From: Lagopus muta
Lineage: Eukaryota > Chordata > Aves > Galliformes > Phasianidae
Length of the DNA stretch: 64,000 nucleotides
Assembly: GCF_023343835.1 (NCBI RefSeq)
Contig: NC_064471.1
Span: forward strand, 3,771,598 to 3,835,597
Direction of reading: 5' to 3'
Part shown: positions 44,901 through 57,419 of the stretch, in pieces
Layout: every line of letters starts with the position of its first letter
Numbering within the stretch: the stretch's first letter is position 1
Notes under the pieces: model-generated
Told to the model about the DNA's origin: nothing
What the model saw: the letters and a program-made list of their open reading frames with translations, nothing else
Databases searched by the model: none
Made by a program: the position numbers and the translations under genes

Positions 44901-45175
44901 CAGAAGCCACCTGGTTAGTCAATACCAGAGGATCTATCAATCATGATGGTCCTAACCAATCCAGTTCCCTATATACTGTAGAGGGAGATAAAGTCCCCGT
45001 TGTACATGTAAAGAACATGTTAGGAAAGGCAGTTTGGGTTCTTCCAGCTTCTGGAAAGGGCAAACCTCTCCGTGGTACAGTTTTTGCCCAGTGACCAGGA
45101 TCCACTTGGTGGCAGAAGAATAGGGATGTCCAGTGTGTACCACAAGGAAACTTGATGCTGGGGGAGTGCAGTTAA
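42000..45175 (+). pseudogene. P3 pol
   Basis: Frames 42054-42995, 43044-43523 and 43409-45094. Protease reads DTV instead of DTG, which would kill it. Reverse transcriptase LPQGWKHSP and YIDD are kept; a one-base insertion near 42990 and a shift near 43420 break the frame. RNase H (FTDGSCR, YTDSWMV) and integrase (CEICAI, WQVDSI, ESDNGTHF, KIERYNG) follow, with a TGA at 45092-45094 shortly before the usual end. Confidence 0.88.
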
Positions 45176-45309
45176 TAATTCTATGTATATGTATATATAG
45201 CCATGTGTGAGTAATGCATTTTAATCTTTTTGTTTGTTTGTTTTTGTTTTTTTGTATATATGTATATATATTTTAAGCATGATGTAACAATGTAGAATAA
45301 GGGTTGGAA

Positions 45310-45799
45310 TGTCATAGTTCTATGTTTTTTGTTTGTTTGCTTGTTTTGGGGTTTCAGTGTTCCACATCAAAACATCATGTAGTGTACGGGGCATTAAAGT
45401 GTTAATGCCCCAATTCCAGGTACCTATCCCTGTACATTACAGAAGTCACGGGATCTGGCCCTTCCGGGTGGGGAGGGCGCTCTCTTGCTGCCTTGCAGTG
45501 GTTGCTGGAGGGTGCTTTCCTGGCCGTTCCAAGCTTTTCAGGTTTGACTCAGTCCCGGGAACTCTCTCTCTCATCTTGTCTGATTTATTAATCTCAATTT
45601 CAATTAAATTGTATTACATTTTGTTATCTTGTATTCCGATATTATAGTAAAATAAGTTTTCCTCCATAGATTGTTGCCTCTGTTCTTTTCCTCCCTTCCT
45701 TCCTTCCTTCCCATTTTTGTGGGACTGGGGTGGGGGGGGGAGGGCAGAGGCCTGTCGCCCCTGTCACGGACATAGATTGATCTGATCAACTCCGTGACA
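45310..45799 (+). mobile_element. P3 3' LTR (LTR-A)
   Basis: 490 bp, TGTCATAGTTCTATG to CCGTGACA, followed by duplication CCGCA (45800-45804). Confidence 0.92.
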
Positions 45800-45803
45800 C
45801 CGC

Positions 45804-46684
45804 AGATGAAGGCTATTCTCATTTCCAGTGCACTGTCCTCTCCGCCTCCCCCTTTGCAAGTAATGTTGTTTACAGCAGCAGTCTCCATCTGCAGCTCACT
45901 CTCTCACACCATGTTCCACTCTTAGGGGAACGGTGCAGGGGGGTTGCTCTCATGCCAGCACAGATAAACTCACTTTCTCTTTAACCCTTTTTCCTTTGTA
46001 CATTATTCCACTATTTGTACTCTAAGTTACACTTCCACATACGCTCAATTCTATTTCTGTATACCATTAACAATTACCTTTCTTATACCATCAAAACAGT
46101 TTGTCCCATTCCTTTCAAAATCCACAAACCAAACCATACAGTTCTTCAACTTCCACAAACACCCAGCACTTGGTCTTTCATGATTAGGGTTCTCAATTAT
46201 AAAACTGGTCCCACTATTCCATTTATGTTCTGGTTTCTTATTCAATATTCCCCCTCTGGCTCACCAGCAATGTTTCTCCATTGAGCCAAAATACTTCTCA
46301 GTATCACTTTAGACTCCCCTTGTTCCATAACAGTCCTATACACGAATAACATAACACTTTATCGACATAAACATTTAACAACAACAAAAACAGTGACAAC
46401 AATCAGTACAATGGAGCTGTGCACCAGAGCCTGCCCACCCCAGCCGGCAATCTACAAAACCCGTGAGCTCACTTCCCAGGGGCAGCAGCAAGGCTATACC
46501 CCACATAGGACGTCTCCATATGGCTTACGGGTCCCCTCATTCCATACACATACCTGGTCTGCTGATGGATGGTCCTTGTCTGCTCCCGCAGCGATCGGAT
46601 GAGGAAGGGGAGTCCTTCCGAGAAATCTCGGGGCGCGCCTAAGGCGTCCCTCTTCTCAACCGGTCCTGCAGCCGAAAAGAGGGG
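45804..46684 (-). pseudogene. ERV-F1 gag start and leader (right arm)
   Basis: Mirror of 14971-15851; the peptides encoded in all frames I compared are identical to the left arm. Confidence 0.5.
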
Positions 46685-46702
46685 GTCCCATCTGGGGTGC
46701 CA
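46685..46702 (-). promoter_or_regulatory. Primer binding site, tRNA-Arg-like (right arm)
   Basis: Mirror of 14953-14970, unchanged. Confidence 0.55.
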
Positions 46703-46710
46703 AATCAACG

Positions 46711-47309
46711 TGCAGAATCAAACTCTGTAACCCAAGTAAGATTACAAAGCAGGTACAGTTTATTCAGTGCTGCGCAGACACCTAGGTGCAAGGGGGATAG
46801 ATCCGCCAAACTTGCACACCGTCTAGAAAAATCGTGCTACAGATATAGGCGAAACTAATACATAATCAATAGTTTTCCCAGAATTTGGATCCATATTCAT
46901 TACACCCCCGAGAGTTCGTTAGCATGCAGACCCTCCCCTCTTGCGTGTGTGTAGCGGGTCGTGGGATGAAGATTTGTTGTTTTCCTCGCGAAGGCTTCTG
47001 ACTGTTTTCGCTGTAAACTCCTGGCCTTTCGGGAGGGCATCCCCCCAAACTGGTTTCTTCTTGCCCTTTGGACATCTCATCGCCTCCCTGCCAAATGTCC
47101 TCGGGCTGTTCTTAAACCCTTATCTTTATGGCCTTCATCCCCCTCACTATCCCAGACACAGTGTCTGCCATCCCTTGTTTTCTAACAAGCTCTACATTCT
47201 TGCTTCTGTAAACTATCTCTAACTATTCCCCTTCACCCCCCTTATTCTCAGTCACTGTGAAGCCTTCTTGCCTTTTTACTTTCACTTATGGGGCCCGTCT
47301 CACCTTTCA
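46711..47309 (-). mobile_element. LTR-F1 (right arm)
   Basis: Mirror of 14346-14944. Confidence 0.8.
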
Positions 47310-50300
47310 CTATTTAGGCTGGGGTCCAATTTGCGAAAATCGATTGCCAGCCCAATCACATCCTCCTTCAGCTGTGGAGACAGCTGAAGGACAATCAGAA
47401 ATTCCAGAACTACCCTAAGAAACCAGGGGTAAGAGTTATAGAAAGAGTACCAATGACAATGTGAAACTTAGAGGATTTCATTGCTCCCAATAGAAAAAAA
47501 AAAAGTCCCCTCAGGTGTCTCGGGATACAATGCCTGATCCACCTGAAACAAAAGACTTGACTTTGGGCCAGTTCACGGCGTGAGGAGGGATGTTAGTCCT
47601 TCTAGGGCCTCCAGATGGGACCGGAGGCCCAATATAGAGTTGACAAAGAGTCCTGGCAAAACGTCCAGAGTTATGGCACTTGTCGACATGGGAGCAAAAA
47701 CATCAATTATCAACGGAGATCTGACTAAATTTGATGGACATAGAGTGATGATTGGTGGTTTCGGGGGACAGACTATTCCTGTCACCCAAACATGGTTAAA
47801 ATTGGGGGTTGGGCGTCTCCCACCCCGGGAGTACAAGGTGTCTATTGCCCCAGTCCAAGAATACGTCCTGAGCATAGATATTCTATGGGGTCCGGCTCTC
47901 CAGTCAACTGTGGGAGAGTTCAGACTTCGACAGAGATGTATCAGTATCCGGGCGGTGCAGGCAACATTAAGAGGCCATGCGAAAAATGGGCCTATTTGCC
48001 TGCCGAAACCGCACCGGATTACTAATGTCAGACAGTATAGACTCCCGGGTGGGCAAGATGAAATATCGAGAACGGTGCAGGAATTAGAAAAAGTGGGCAT
48101 TATAAGACCTGCACACAGCCCATATAACTCCCCCATATGGCCAGTGCGGAAGTCGGATGGCACATGGAGGGTGACAGTAGATTACAGAGAATTAAATAAG
48201 GTCACGCCGCCTATTCATGCGACCGTACCCAATATTGCCTCCCTAATGGACACATTGAGTAGGGAGATAAAAACCTATCATTGTGTCCTAAATCTAGCAA
48301 ATGCATTCTTCAGTATCCCAATTGCTGAGGAATCGCAAGATCAGTTTGCGTTTACGTGGGGAGGCAGGCAGTGGACCTTTCAGGTCCTGCCACAGGGGTA
48401 CGTGCATTCACCAACGTATTGTCATAATCTAGTGGCACGTGACCTGGCTGACTGGAGAAAACCTGATGATGTTAACCAATATCATTAAATTGATGATCTC
48501 CTGCTGACATCCGACTCACTGGAGGCAGTAGGACAGGCGGCGGATTCATTAACGGCCTATTTACAACAGAGGGGATGGGCTATAAATCCCCAAAAGGTGC
48601 AAGGTCCGGGCCTGTCCGTAAAATTCCTGGGGGTGGTTTGGTCAGGAAAGATCAAAGTACTACCCAGTGCTGTCTGGGTAAGGTTCAGGTGTTCCCAGTC
48701 CCTACAACATCAAAGCAGCTGCAAGAGTTTCTAGGTATATTGGGTTATTGGCGTTCCTTTATACCTCACCTAGCGCAGCTGCTAAGGCCACTATACAGAC
48801 TCACAAAAAAGAGGCAGCTATGGGACTGGGGGAAAACCGAACAGGATGCTTTCTAACAAGCGAAACTGGCAGTTAAACAAGCCCAGGCATTGGGTATATT
48901 TGATCCTACCCTCCCAGCCGAGTTGCATGTTCATGTTACTCAAGATGGCTTCGGTTGGGGCCTGTGGCAACGCCAGAGCTCTGTTCGGATCCCCATTGGT
49001 TTCTGGTCTCAGGTAGCATGGAGCAGAAGAAAGATACAGTATGATTGAAAAACAGTTATTGGCTGCCTATTCGGCATTACAGGCAGTAGAGCTGATAACT
49101 CAAACGGCTGAAGTTTTAGTTAAGAGCACTCTGCCGATTCAGGGGTGGGTGAAAGATCTGACCCACCTTCCTAAGACAGGGGTGGCCCAAGCACAAACAG
49201 TGGCACGATGGGTCGCCTACCTCAGCCAAAGGAGCAGTCTGTCTTCATCACCCTTGAAAGAAGAACTCCAGAAGATCCTAGGCCCAGTGACGTATCCCAG
49301 TGATGCACCAAAAGAAATACTGATCGCTGCACCAGAGAAGAGTCCCGTTCAGGAGGGAAAATATCCTATCCCTGAAGATGCCTGGTACACAGATGGGTCC
49401 AGCAAGGGCAACCCGAGCAAGTGGAGAGCAATAGCATACCATCCTTCCACCGAGACAATCGGGTTCGACGAGGGGGATGGTCAGAGCAGCCAATGGGCAG
49501 AACTGCGAGCTGTGTGGATGGTTATAACCAAGGAACCCGGTGATGGTATCCTGAACATCTGCACAGATAGTTGGGCTGTGTACCGGGGGCTCACTCTTTG
49601 GATTGCACAGTGCGGCACCCAGGAATGGACTATCCACGCCCGACCGATCTGGGGCAAAGACATGTGGTTAGATATATGGAATACGGTCAAACCCAGGACT
49701 GGTCATCAGCCCCTACAGTCATCGGGAAACGATGAAGCCGACACACTGGCCCGAGTTCGGTGGATTGCGAATTCACCATCTGTAAACATTGCCCTCTGGT
49801 TACATCAGAAGCTACGGCATGCGGGAGAAAGGACAATGTGGGCAGCTGCTAAAGCATGGGAACTGCCCATACAACTATCTGATAGCATCCAGGCATGCCA
49901 GGATTGAGACGCTTGCTCTAAGATAAGACTGAGATCGTTGCCCGAAACAACAGCCCATCTTGCTAGAGGACACAATCTTCTCCAGTGATGGCAGGTTGGT
50001 TACATCAGGCCCCTTCCTCTCTCCGAGGGGGCAAGATACGCCCTGACCTGTGTCGACACTGCAAGTGGGCTACTGCAGGCCTATCCAGTACCAAGAGCAA
50101 ACCAGGCATATACCATCAAGGCACTCACTGAACTGATGTCTGCCTGCGGGACACCTCAAGTCATCGAGAGCGACCAAGGGACTCATTTTACTGGTGCAAC
50201 GATACAGCGCTGGGCAGAAGAAAATAACATCGAATGGCGATTCCACCTGCCATATAATCCAACAGGGGCAGGCCTCATCAAACATTATAACGGTATTCTT

Positions 50301-50451
50301 AAGGCTGCCCTGAAGACAGACTCCCAGTCCCTGCAGGGGTGGACAAAAAGACTGTATGAAACCTTGTGGGACCTGAATGAAAGACCCCAGGACGGCAGAC
50401 CCAGTGCCCTGAGAATGTTGCAGACAACATGGGCCACCCCGTTTAGGGGTT
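47310..50451 (+). pseudogene. ERV-C-type gag(end)-pro-pol 'C2' (right arm)
   Basis: Mirror of 11176-14345: frames 47580-48488, 48575-48856, 49041-49907 and 50136-50465. Carries the same protease DMG, the same stop before IDD and the same LIKHYNG integrase change as the left arm, so these lesions predate the inverted duplication or were spread by conversion. One residue differs in the 302-codon frame (Val for Ile), and the 28-bp expansion of the left arm is absent. Confidence 0.85.
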
Positions 50452-50840
50452 TCATAGAATCATAGAATCACCAAGGTTGGAAAAGACCTAAAAGATCATC
50501 CAGTCCAACCGTTCACCTATTCCCAATAGCTCCCACTAAACCATGTCCCTCAACACAACATCCAGTCTTTCCTTGAACACCCCCAGGGTCGGTGACTCCA
50601 CCACATCCCTGGGCATCCATTGCAGTGCCTGACCACCCTTTCTGAAAAGTAATACTTCCTCATGTCCAGCCTGAATCTCCCCTGCCGTAGCTTGAAACCA
50701 TTCCCTCTGGTCCTATCACTAATGACACGAGAGAAGAGGCTGACCCCCAGCTCGCTACAGCCTCCCTTCAGGAAGTTATAGAGAGCAATGAGGTGTCTCC
50801 TGAGCCTCTTTTTCTCCAGGCTGAACGTTCCCACCTCAGC
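50452..50840 (-). mobile_element. CR1 LINE 3' fragment (right arm)
   Basis: Mirror of 10795-11175; tail visible as CATAGAATCATAGAATC at 50453. Confidence 0.9.
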
Positions 50841-50884
50841 CTGTGCTAGACTTCCACATAAGCAAAAAAAAAAAAAAAAAACAT

Positions 50885-51358
50885 GTTCTCACAGAGTTGC
50901 TAGATCAATTTACCCCCGTGACAGGGGGGCAGTAGGCCCCTGCCCTTCCCCCCCACCCCAGTCCCACAAAAATGGGGAGGGAGGAAAAGAACAGCGGCAA
51001 TAATCTATGGAGGAAAACTTATTTTACTATAATACTGGAATACAAGATAATGCAATATAATACAATTTATTTGAAATTGAGATTAATAAATCAGACAAGA
51101 TGAGAGAGAGTTCTTGGGACCGAGTCAAACCTGAAAAGCTTGGAACGGCTAGGAAAGCACCCTCCAGCACCCACTGCCAGGCAGCAAGAGAGCGCCCCCC
51201 CCGCCCACCCGGAAGGGCCAGATCCCATGACTGCTGTAACGTACAGGGATAGGTACCTGGAATTGGGGCATTAACGCTTTAATGCCCCATACACTACATG
51301 TTGTTTTGATGTGGAATACTGAAACCTGAAAAAAACCAAAAAATATAAAACCATGACA
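50885..51358 (-). mobile_element. LTR-A (right arm)
   Basis: Mirror of 10265-10743, with different homopolymer lengths in the G-rich block. Confidence 0.75.
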
Positions 51359-51731
51359 CAAGTAAATGTTAGGCTTAATAAGATCACAACTGGGTGAAGC
51401 ACAGAAATTAAAAACTTTGTGGGGGAGGATGTAACTGTGAGTGAGTCACCAAGGGGCTCATAAGCTCTGTGATAGACCTTACTGGTATGAGACCTTGGGA
51501 ATCAGCAAACTAGGATAAGGAACAAACTCAAGGGTTAAAAAATAACAGGATGCTCTGTTTACACTGTTCTGCTGATATGCGCAAGTTAATCTTGTTGCAT
51601 CTGAGAAAGTTAAGAAACCTGTTGTCCATTATCACTGCTGTTTGGTAGAATCTTAAGCCAATGAACTGTTAGCGGATTTACTGCTTGCTAGTGGAGGATA
51701 TATGATGTATGTTGAACACAATAAATATACT
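51359..51731. other. Unassigned 373 bp (right arm)
   Basis: Mirror of 9892-10264. An AATAAA precedes the LTR-C start. Confidence 0.3.
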
Positions 51732-52062
51732 TGTACGGGAACTGCTGAATCATGGCCTGAACCTCTGATTGTTCACCTGAGTCAAGCAATGAGCCAGCCA
51801 GAGCAGCACAGGTGAAGGCAATATAGCTGTGCTACTGGAAGGGGTGGAGCCTGGCCGCACCTCTCCTAGACCCATTTAAGAGCTGGCTACCAATGGGAAA
51901 GGATCTCTTCTGGAGATTCCTGCTCTGGAGTTTTGCAGCAAGCCCTGGATGCAGGTAAGCATTTTATCTCTTCTCTTTTTGTTATTGTGACCTGCTTTGT
52001 CTAACTCTCTTGCTTATTTCATAATTATATCATCTTTATATTCTTTGTTTATATGATGCTCT
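51732..52062 (+). mobile_element. LTR-C, diverged copy (right arm)
   Basis: Mirror of 9561-9891, starting TGTACGGGAACTGCTG. Confidence 0.7.
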
Positions 52063-52342
52063 ATTTTCTGATGCCATAATAACTGAGAGAGCTCTCTAAC
52101 TGGACTGAGCACTGATGCTTCTCTTGCTGTTGGTGACCATATAGGAAATGTTTCCCACCAATGGTGTTCTCTATCTTTCTTCACCCTTTCTAGGGCATTG
52201 TGAATCTCTTTTGAATCATGGTGAACAGTAGTCAGAGGTTTTCTTTTTTGTTTTTTCTTTGTCCATTATCTTGGGTGAGTTCTAGTAGTTGGTACAGATC
52301 ATCATGTTGCAGTAATTTCTTTACTAAAGCAAGATTCATTCC
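52063..52342 (-). pseudogene. Possible env fragment (right arm)
   Basis: Mirror of 9281-9560. Confidence 0.3.
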
Positions 52343-52711
52343 TGTCATGGTTTTATGATTTTGGGCTATTGGTATTCCACATCTTAACATCATGTAGTAC
52401 ACTGGGAGTGTCAACAGTTCACGGTCTGATTTGGCCCGGTTCTGTGACGAGCAGGGCGGAGGGATCCGCAGATCCACACCTCCAGAAAAAATAGGAAACG
52501 GGGGACCCCGAAATAATTAAAAACAGCAGCCATGATCTGAGGAGAAACAAATTAATTTACGAAGTACGTTACTGGAATGCAAGATGCTGCTGTTATTTTT
52601 GGGGCCCATCTCTCCTTCCTTTTATTTCCCCCTTTTGGAGGCGTGGACCCATGGGTCCTTCCACCCTGCTAGTCACAGAACCGAGCTGAACCAGTCCTTG
52701 AAACATTGACA
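52343..52711 (+). mobile_element. LTR-D2 (right arm)
   Basis: Mirror of 8912-9280. Confidence 0.75.
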
Positions 52712-54541
52712 TTCTTGGTGGAAAATGCTGGCAAAAGCTCCTTTTTAGCTTTTGGAATGAATCTCTCTCTGTTCTCAGAGAGCTTCACTAGGAGAGTTTT
52801 TCTCTTTTCTGCAGATGCTCAATGGAAACTTGACCTTGAAAGTCCAGGTGGACTGCCAATATTCTGGGATATTTGTAAACTTGGAGCACTGCTATCTTCT
52901 GTAAAGAGGAAAAAAAAATATTCTGCTTTCTCTTTTAAGCTTGTTTGCGGAGGGAGCTGCTAGTTTTATGGAACTTGTGATTTTTTTTTTTTTTATTTTT
53001 ATTTTTTTTTTTAAGCAGGCTCCCTGTCTCTCCCTTGAATCTTTTATGTATTTTCTGAATGCTCATCTGATCATGTTGTTAATCTCCCTGAATGTACTCC
53101 TCATCGTTTCACTCAGTATCTGTATTTATAATGTTCTGAGGAAGCCTTCCCTGAAGCCGGAGAATACTGAGTGGCAGGGAATATGGAGAGAAGCTGGGGT
53201 GTGACTTTAGAGAGGTGGATTTCCTCAGTGTCATGGAACTTTACTCCTGAAAGGCCTGCAAGATCCTGAGAACCTAAGCAGGTATTTGAGACAGGGATGT
53301 TGTGGCTCAGGCAGATCTGAGGAGGCACAAATGATTTGGGGCCTGGCTAATGTTTATCAGGTCTTATTCAGTACTATTCGAGAGAGGAAGAGAGTCTCTG
53401 AGAGTGAGTCTCTGTGCTGAAAGAGGGTGTCTTCAAGTTGATAGGGAGAATCTCCAATCTGAGCAAGACATCCTCTGAACTGTGAGAGGCTCCCTCCAAT
53501 CTGAACAGGGTGTCCTCCAGTACGAGCAAGATACCCTCTGATCTGAGCGATGCATCCTCCAGTCCAAATGGGACACCCACCAAATTGAGCGAGATGCCTT
53601 CCAGTTCAAAATATTCAGTCTTGAAACTGAATGAACCCACATTCAGGCTTGAAGCTGAAATGGATTTCCTCATAGCCGAATGAGACAGACTCCAAGTCAA
53701 GCTGGAGAGTGAGAGCATCGAAACTGATCAACCACAGGATGCACCAGGATCAATGCCAGTTGCCCACGTAAGAGGATGGGAAATAAAACAAATGTTGACT
53801 CGTGTAGAACAGAAGAAAGAGGAGAAAGTGGATAAAGAAGGTCCAGAGGATTGGCTCTGGGAGCCAGGGGAGCTGCCCCTGAGTCCAGAGGAGGGACCCC
53901 CAATAAGACTGTGGTCACCAGTGCCCTGGAGGATAACAAGTCCTGAAAGATTAGGAGGTGAGCAAGGCATCATTACTATTACATACTTGACCTCTGAAAA
54001 TGAATGAAATTTGAGGTCTGAGGAAAAGACTTTCCACGCCGCCCAAATGAGCCTATTGTCACCTGGTTACTTTGATGTTGGGACACTGGGGCCAGCAGTG
54101 TGTCACTAGATAGTAGAGAAGCTTGCCATCTGGGTGATATTGCTAGAGACTCAGCCGCTGACAGAGGTATTAGTATATGACAGAATGAGGCCTTTATCCT
54201 CTGGAAGCAGATGCGGTTAGCTGTAAAGGAAAAATACCTCTTCAAAGATGATCTGATGCCTAAGAAAAAGAAATGGGCTGACATGGAAAAAGGTATCCAT
54301 CATTTGAGTGAATGCAACATGGTGGAAATGTTACATGACTGTGCATTTCTTCCTGATGATTCAGACCAAGAGCGTGATCCTGGGAGGCTCAGGTATACAC
54401 CAAATCTGTGGCATATATTCACAAGGACTGTACCAGAAAGGTATGCCAGTACACTTGCAGCAATGTATGGCAGAGGGGAAAGAAGACTCCTTATAAATGA
54501 ACTGATTAATTAACTCAAAGTCTTGAAGTTTCGTTTAACCC
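52712..54541 (+). pseudogene. Degenerate ERV-A-type gag 'A4' (right arm)
   Basis: Mirror of 7084-8911. Recognisable pieces: hydrophobic segment plus ENTEWQGIWRE (52941-53204), heptad repeats (53410-53640), a basic segment MPVAHVRGWEIKQML (53753-54007), and the capsid-like 54211-54513. Confidence 0.7.
53410..53640 (+). repeat. 21-bp (heptad) tandem repeat in A4 gag, right arm
   Basis: About eleven consecutive 21-nt units beginning at 53410, 53431, 53452, 53473, 53494, 53515, 53536, 53557, 53578, 53599 and 53620. Most units read Leu-Gln-x-Glu-x-x-x, a perfect heptad period expected of a coiled coil. It is inserted between segments that are adjacent to a short linker in the central ERV-A gag copies. 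Confidence 0.85.
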
Positions 54542-54912
54542 TGAAAGGTGAGAAGGGCCCCATAAGTGAAAGTAAAAAGGCAAGAAGGCTTCACAGTGAC
54601 TGAAAATAAGGGGGGTGAAGGGGGATAGTTAGAGATATTTTCTAACAAGCTCTCCATTCTTGCTTCTGTAAACTAAGGGATGGCAGACACTGGGTCTGGG
54701 ATAGTGAGGGGGGATGAAGGCCATAAAGATAAGGGTTTGAGAACAGTCTGAGGACATTTGGCAGGGAGGTGATGAGATGTCCAAAGGGCAAGAAGAAACC
54801 AGTTTGGGGGGATGCCCCCCACAAAGGTCAGAAGTTTACAGCAAGGAAGACGACGAAGCCTTCACAAGGAAGATAAATCTTCATCCCATGACCCGTGTGG
54901 TTAGATTCTGCA
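54542..54912 (+). mobile_element. LTR-F2 (right arm)
   Basis: Mirror of 6713-7083. A primer-site-like TGGCACCCCCCAGATGGG follows at 54921-54938. Confidence 0.75.
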
Positions 54913-54938
54913 CGTTGGTTTGGCACCCCCCAGATGGG

Positions 54939-55719
54939 GTAACTTCTGTTTGGTTGTGCAACTGGCTGAGAGAGGGGATGCCCTTGATGCGCCCTGAGGT
55001 TTCTTGGAAGGACTTCCCTTCCTCATCCAATCACTGCAGGAATGGGCAAGGACCATCCATCAGTGGACCAGGTATGTGTATGGAATGAGGGCACCCATAA
55101 GTTGTGAGGAGATGACCTGTAAGTTGTGAAGGGAATGGGACAAACTGTTTTGATGGTAGAAAGCGTAATTGTTAATAATATAGGGATGTAGAATTGAGGG
55201 TACAAATAGTGAAGTAATGTGCAAAGGAAAAAGGGTTAAAGAGAAAGTGAGTTTATCTGTGCTGGCATGAGAGCAACCCCCCCGCCCCGTTCCCCCAAGA
55301 GCGGAACTTGGTGTGAGAGAGTGAGCTGCAGATGGAGACTGCTGCTGTAAGCAACATTACTTGCAAAGGGGGAGGTGGAGAGCATAGTGCACTGGAAGTG
55401 AGAATAGCCTTCATCTGCGGAGATCTAGGAAACCCGAGATCCCAGTGTTAGCACTGGAAGCCTCTGGAAAGGAGGAGGTAAAACTGAAATGTGATGTTAG
55501 TAGTTCATGTAATGATGAGAGTTTGGGAAGGACACAGGCTGAGGAAGGCAAAGATGAGCAGGGTGTGACAGGGATGTCAGGACTGAAGAGAAGTGAACGA
55601 TATGAAGGAAAAACAAAACAAACAAAAAAATGGTTGAGAAACAGAGATAATAAGGAAACTGGGAATAACAGCAGCTGTTATTGTCACGGCACTGGAGTAG
55701 GGCTGGAAGAGCCCAGGAA
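54939..55719 (+). pseudogene. ERV-F leader and gag remnant (right arm)
   Basis: Mirror of 5906-6694, with a splice-donor-like ACCAGGTATGTG near 55068-55079 and a 98-codon charged frame at 55445-55741. Confidence 0.5.
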
Positions 55720-57414
55720 GGGCTCCGCCCCACTGGAATGAAAATAAAGTGTGCAAACTGCAGAGAAAGAGGGAACTGTCTCCGGTTGCAGAGATGAAGG
55801 ATGGGAATTTGGGAAATTTACCCTAGCAGATCCACTGGTTAAACCGCAGCTAGGGGAGCAGGATAAAGAGGTTTATCTTTTGGTGGATACAGGTGCCTCT
55901 TGAGACCTGTAGGTGATTTTGTAACAGCAGTAGGAGCTACTGCCCAATAAGAAAAGGCTTAGGTTTTGGGATCAATTAAATGCAGGCTGAGAAAACAAGT
56001 AAGAATACATAAGTTCTTATACATGCTAAGTTATTCTGGCAAGAAATTAAATAAAACCGGAGCTAAGGCTCAAAGAATATTAACTGATTGAGAATTGTAA
56101 GTCTGCCTTTAACACAAACAGGGAAAAACAAGGTTATAGCCCCAGAAGTTACGGAAATCTTGAGTAAGATACGCTTAGGAGTGTGGGTATAAGGGATACC
56201 TGTCAGAGCCAAAAAATGCAATCCTAAATAGAAGTTAAAAGCAAGAGCTAGCCCAGTAAGGGTAAAGCAGTGCCCTTTGAGGATATGTGGCTGTAGAAGG
56301 GTAAAAGAAATAATAGATAATTTTTGGAGTTTGGATTACTAATTGAATATGAATCCAAATACAACGCCCCAATCTTGCCGATGAAAAATCAGATGGAAAA
56401 AGCTATAGCTTGGTACAAGATTTGAGGGCAAGTAGTAGAATAGTTGAATGCATACGCTCAGTGGTGGAAAAATCCATACACTTTATTAACCAAGTTAAGG
56501 AATGAGTAAGTGGAGTTTACCTTCTGGATTTGAAGGATGCCTTTTCTGCCCGGTTTTGCCAAAGGAAGCCTAAGGTTATTTGCCTTTGAATAGGAAAACC
56601 CCAAGATGGGGTGAAAAGACTCAGTTAACCTGGACAGTGTTACCCAGGGTTGTGAGAACAGCTCAATGATTTTTGAGAACTGGTCAACTTGCGAACTGGA
56701 GACTTGAGTTCCTCCATCCCAGAGTGGAACCTTACTGCAGTATGTGGATGTCACAAAAGAACAAAAGAGGACAGTGTGCACTGGACTGTGAATTTGCTGA
56801 ATTTCTTGGTTTAAATGATTATCAAGTTTCTTGACAGAAAGCACAAGTAAGTCCACAGTAAGTGACATGTTTGGGATATGAGATTACAGCTGGACTTCAA
56901 ACCTTAAGGACTGTCAGGAAAGAAGCCACCTGCCAAAACTCCGAGCCACAAACTGCCGAGGTACTCCATATGTTCCCAGGAATGACAGGATGGTGCTGAC
57001 CATGGATACACAGCTATGGATTGTTGGTAAAGCCAAAATACTATATGAAATGAGGACGCAAGGAGGGCATTCCCTCAGCTGAAATAAGAACTCATGAAGG
57101 CCCTCTGCTTTGGGGCTACCAGCTCGCATTTAAAAAAAAAAAAAAAAGGAATGGCCCTAGGAGTCCTTGCCCAGAACCTAGGACCCTATCAAAGGGCAGG
57201 GGCACACTTCTCCAAACAACTTGATGAAGTAAGGAATGGCTGGGGTGCTTGAGGGCGGTGGCTGCACTAGTACTCAGTATTGAAGAAACCAGTAGAGTTA
57301 CTCTAGGCCAAAGAATAACAATTTTAATATCTCATACAGTGTCTACTGTATTGGAGGTAAAAGAGGGGCATTGGCTCTCACCCCAAAAGTTCCTGAATGC
57401 TAATTATGTACTTG
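55720..57414 (+). pseudogene. ERV-F pro-pol remnant (right arm)
   Basis: Mirror of 4212-5905; protease DTG at 55886-55894, reverse transcriptase patches around 56510-56860, RNase H-type patch at 57249-57414. Confidence 0.7.
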
Positions 57415-57419
57415 GGGTG

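Larger units (their letters stand above)
15982..45799 (+). mobile_element. ERV-A provirus P3 including all nested insertions
   Basis: Outer level of the nest. The 5' LTR (15982-16473), primer site, and first 175 codons of gag lie on the left; the rest of gag, pol and the 3' LTR (45310-45799) lie on the right, split by ERV-B (17183-40600) inserted with duplication GGATC. The two LTRs belong to one family and end in TGTCAT...TGACA. Without its guests the provirus is about 6.4 kb. Confidence 0.93.
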
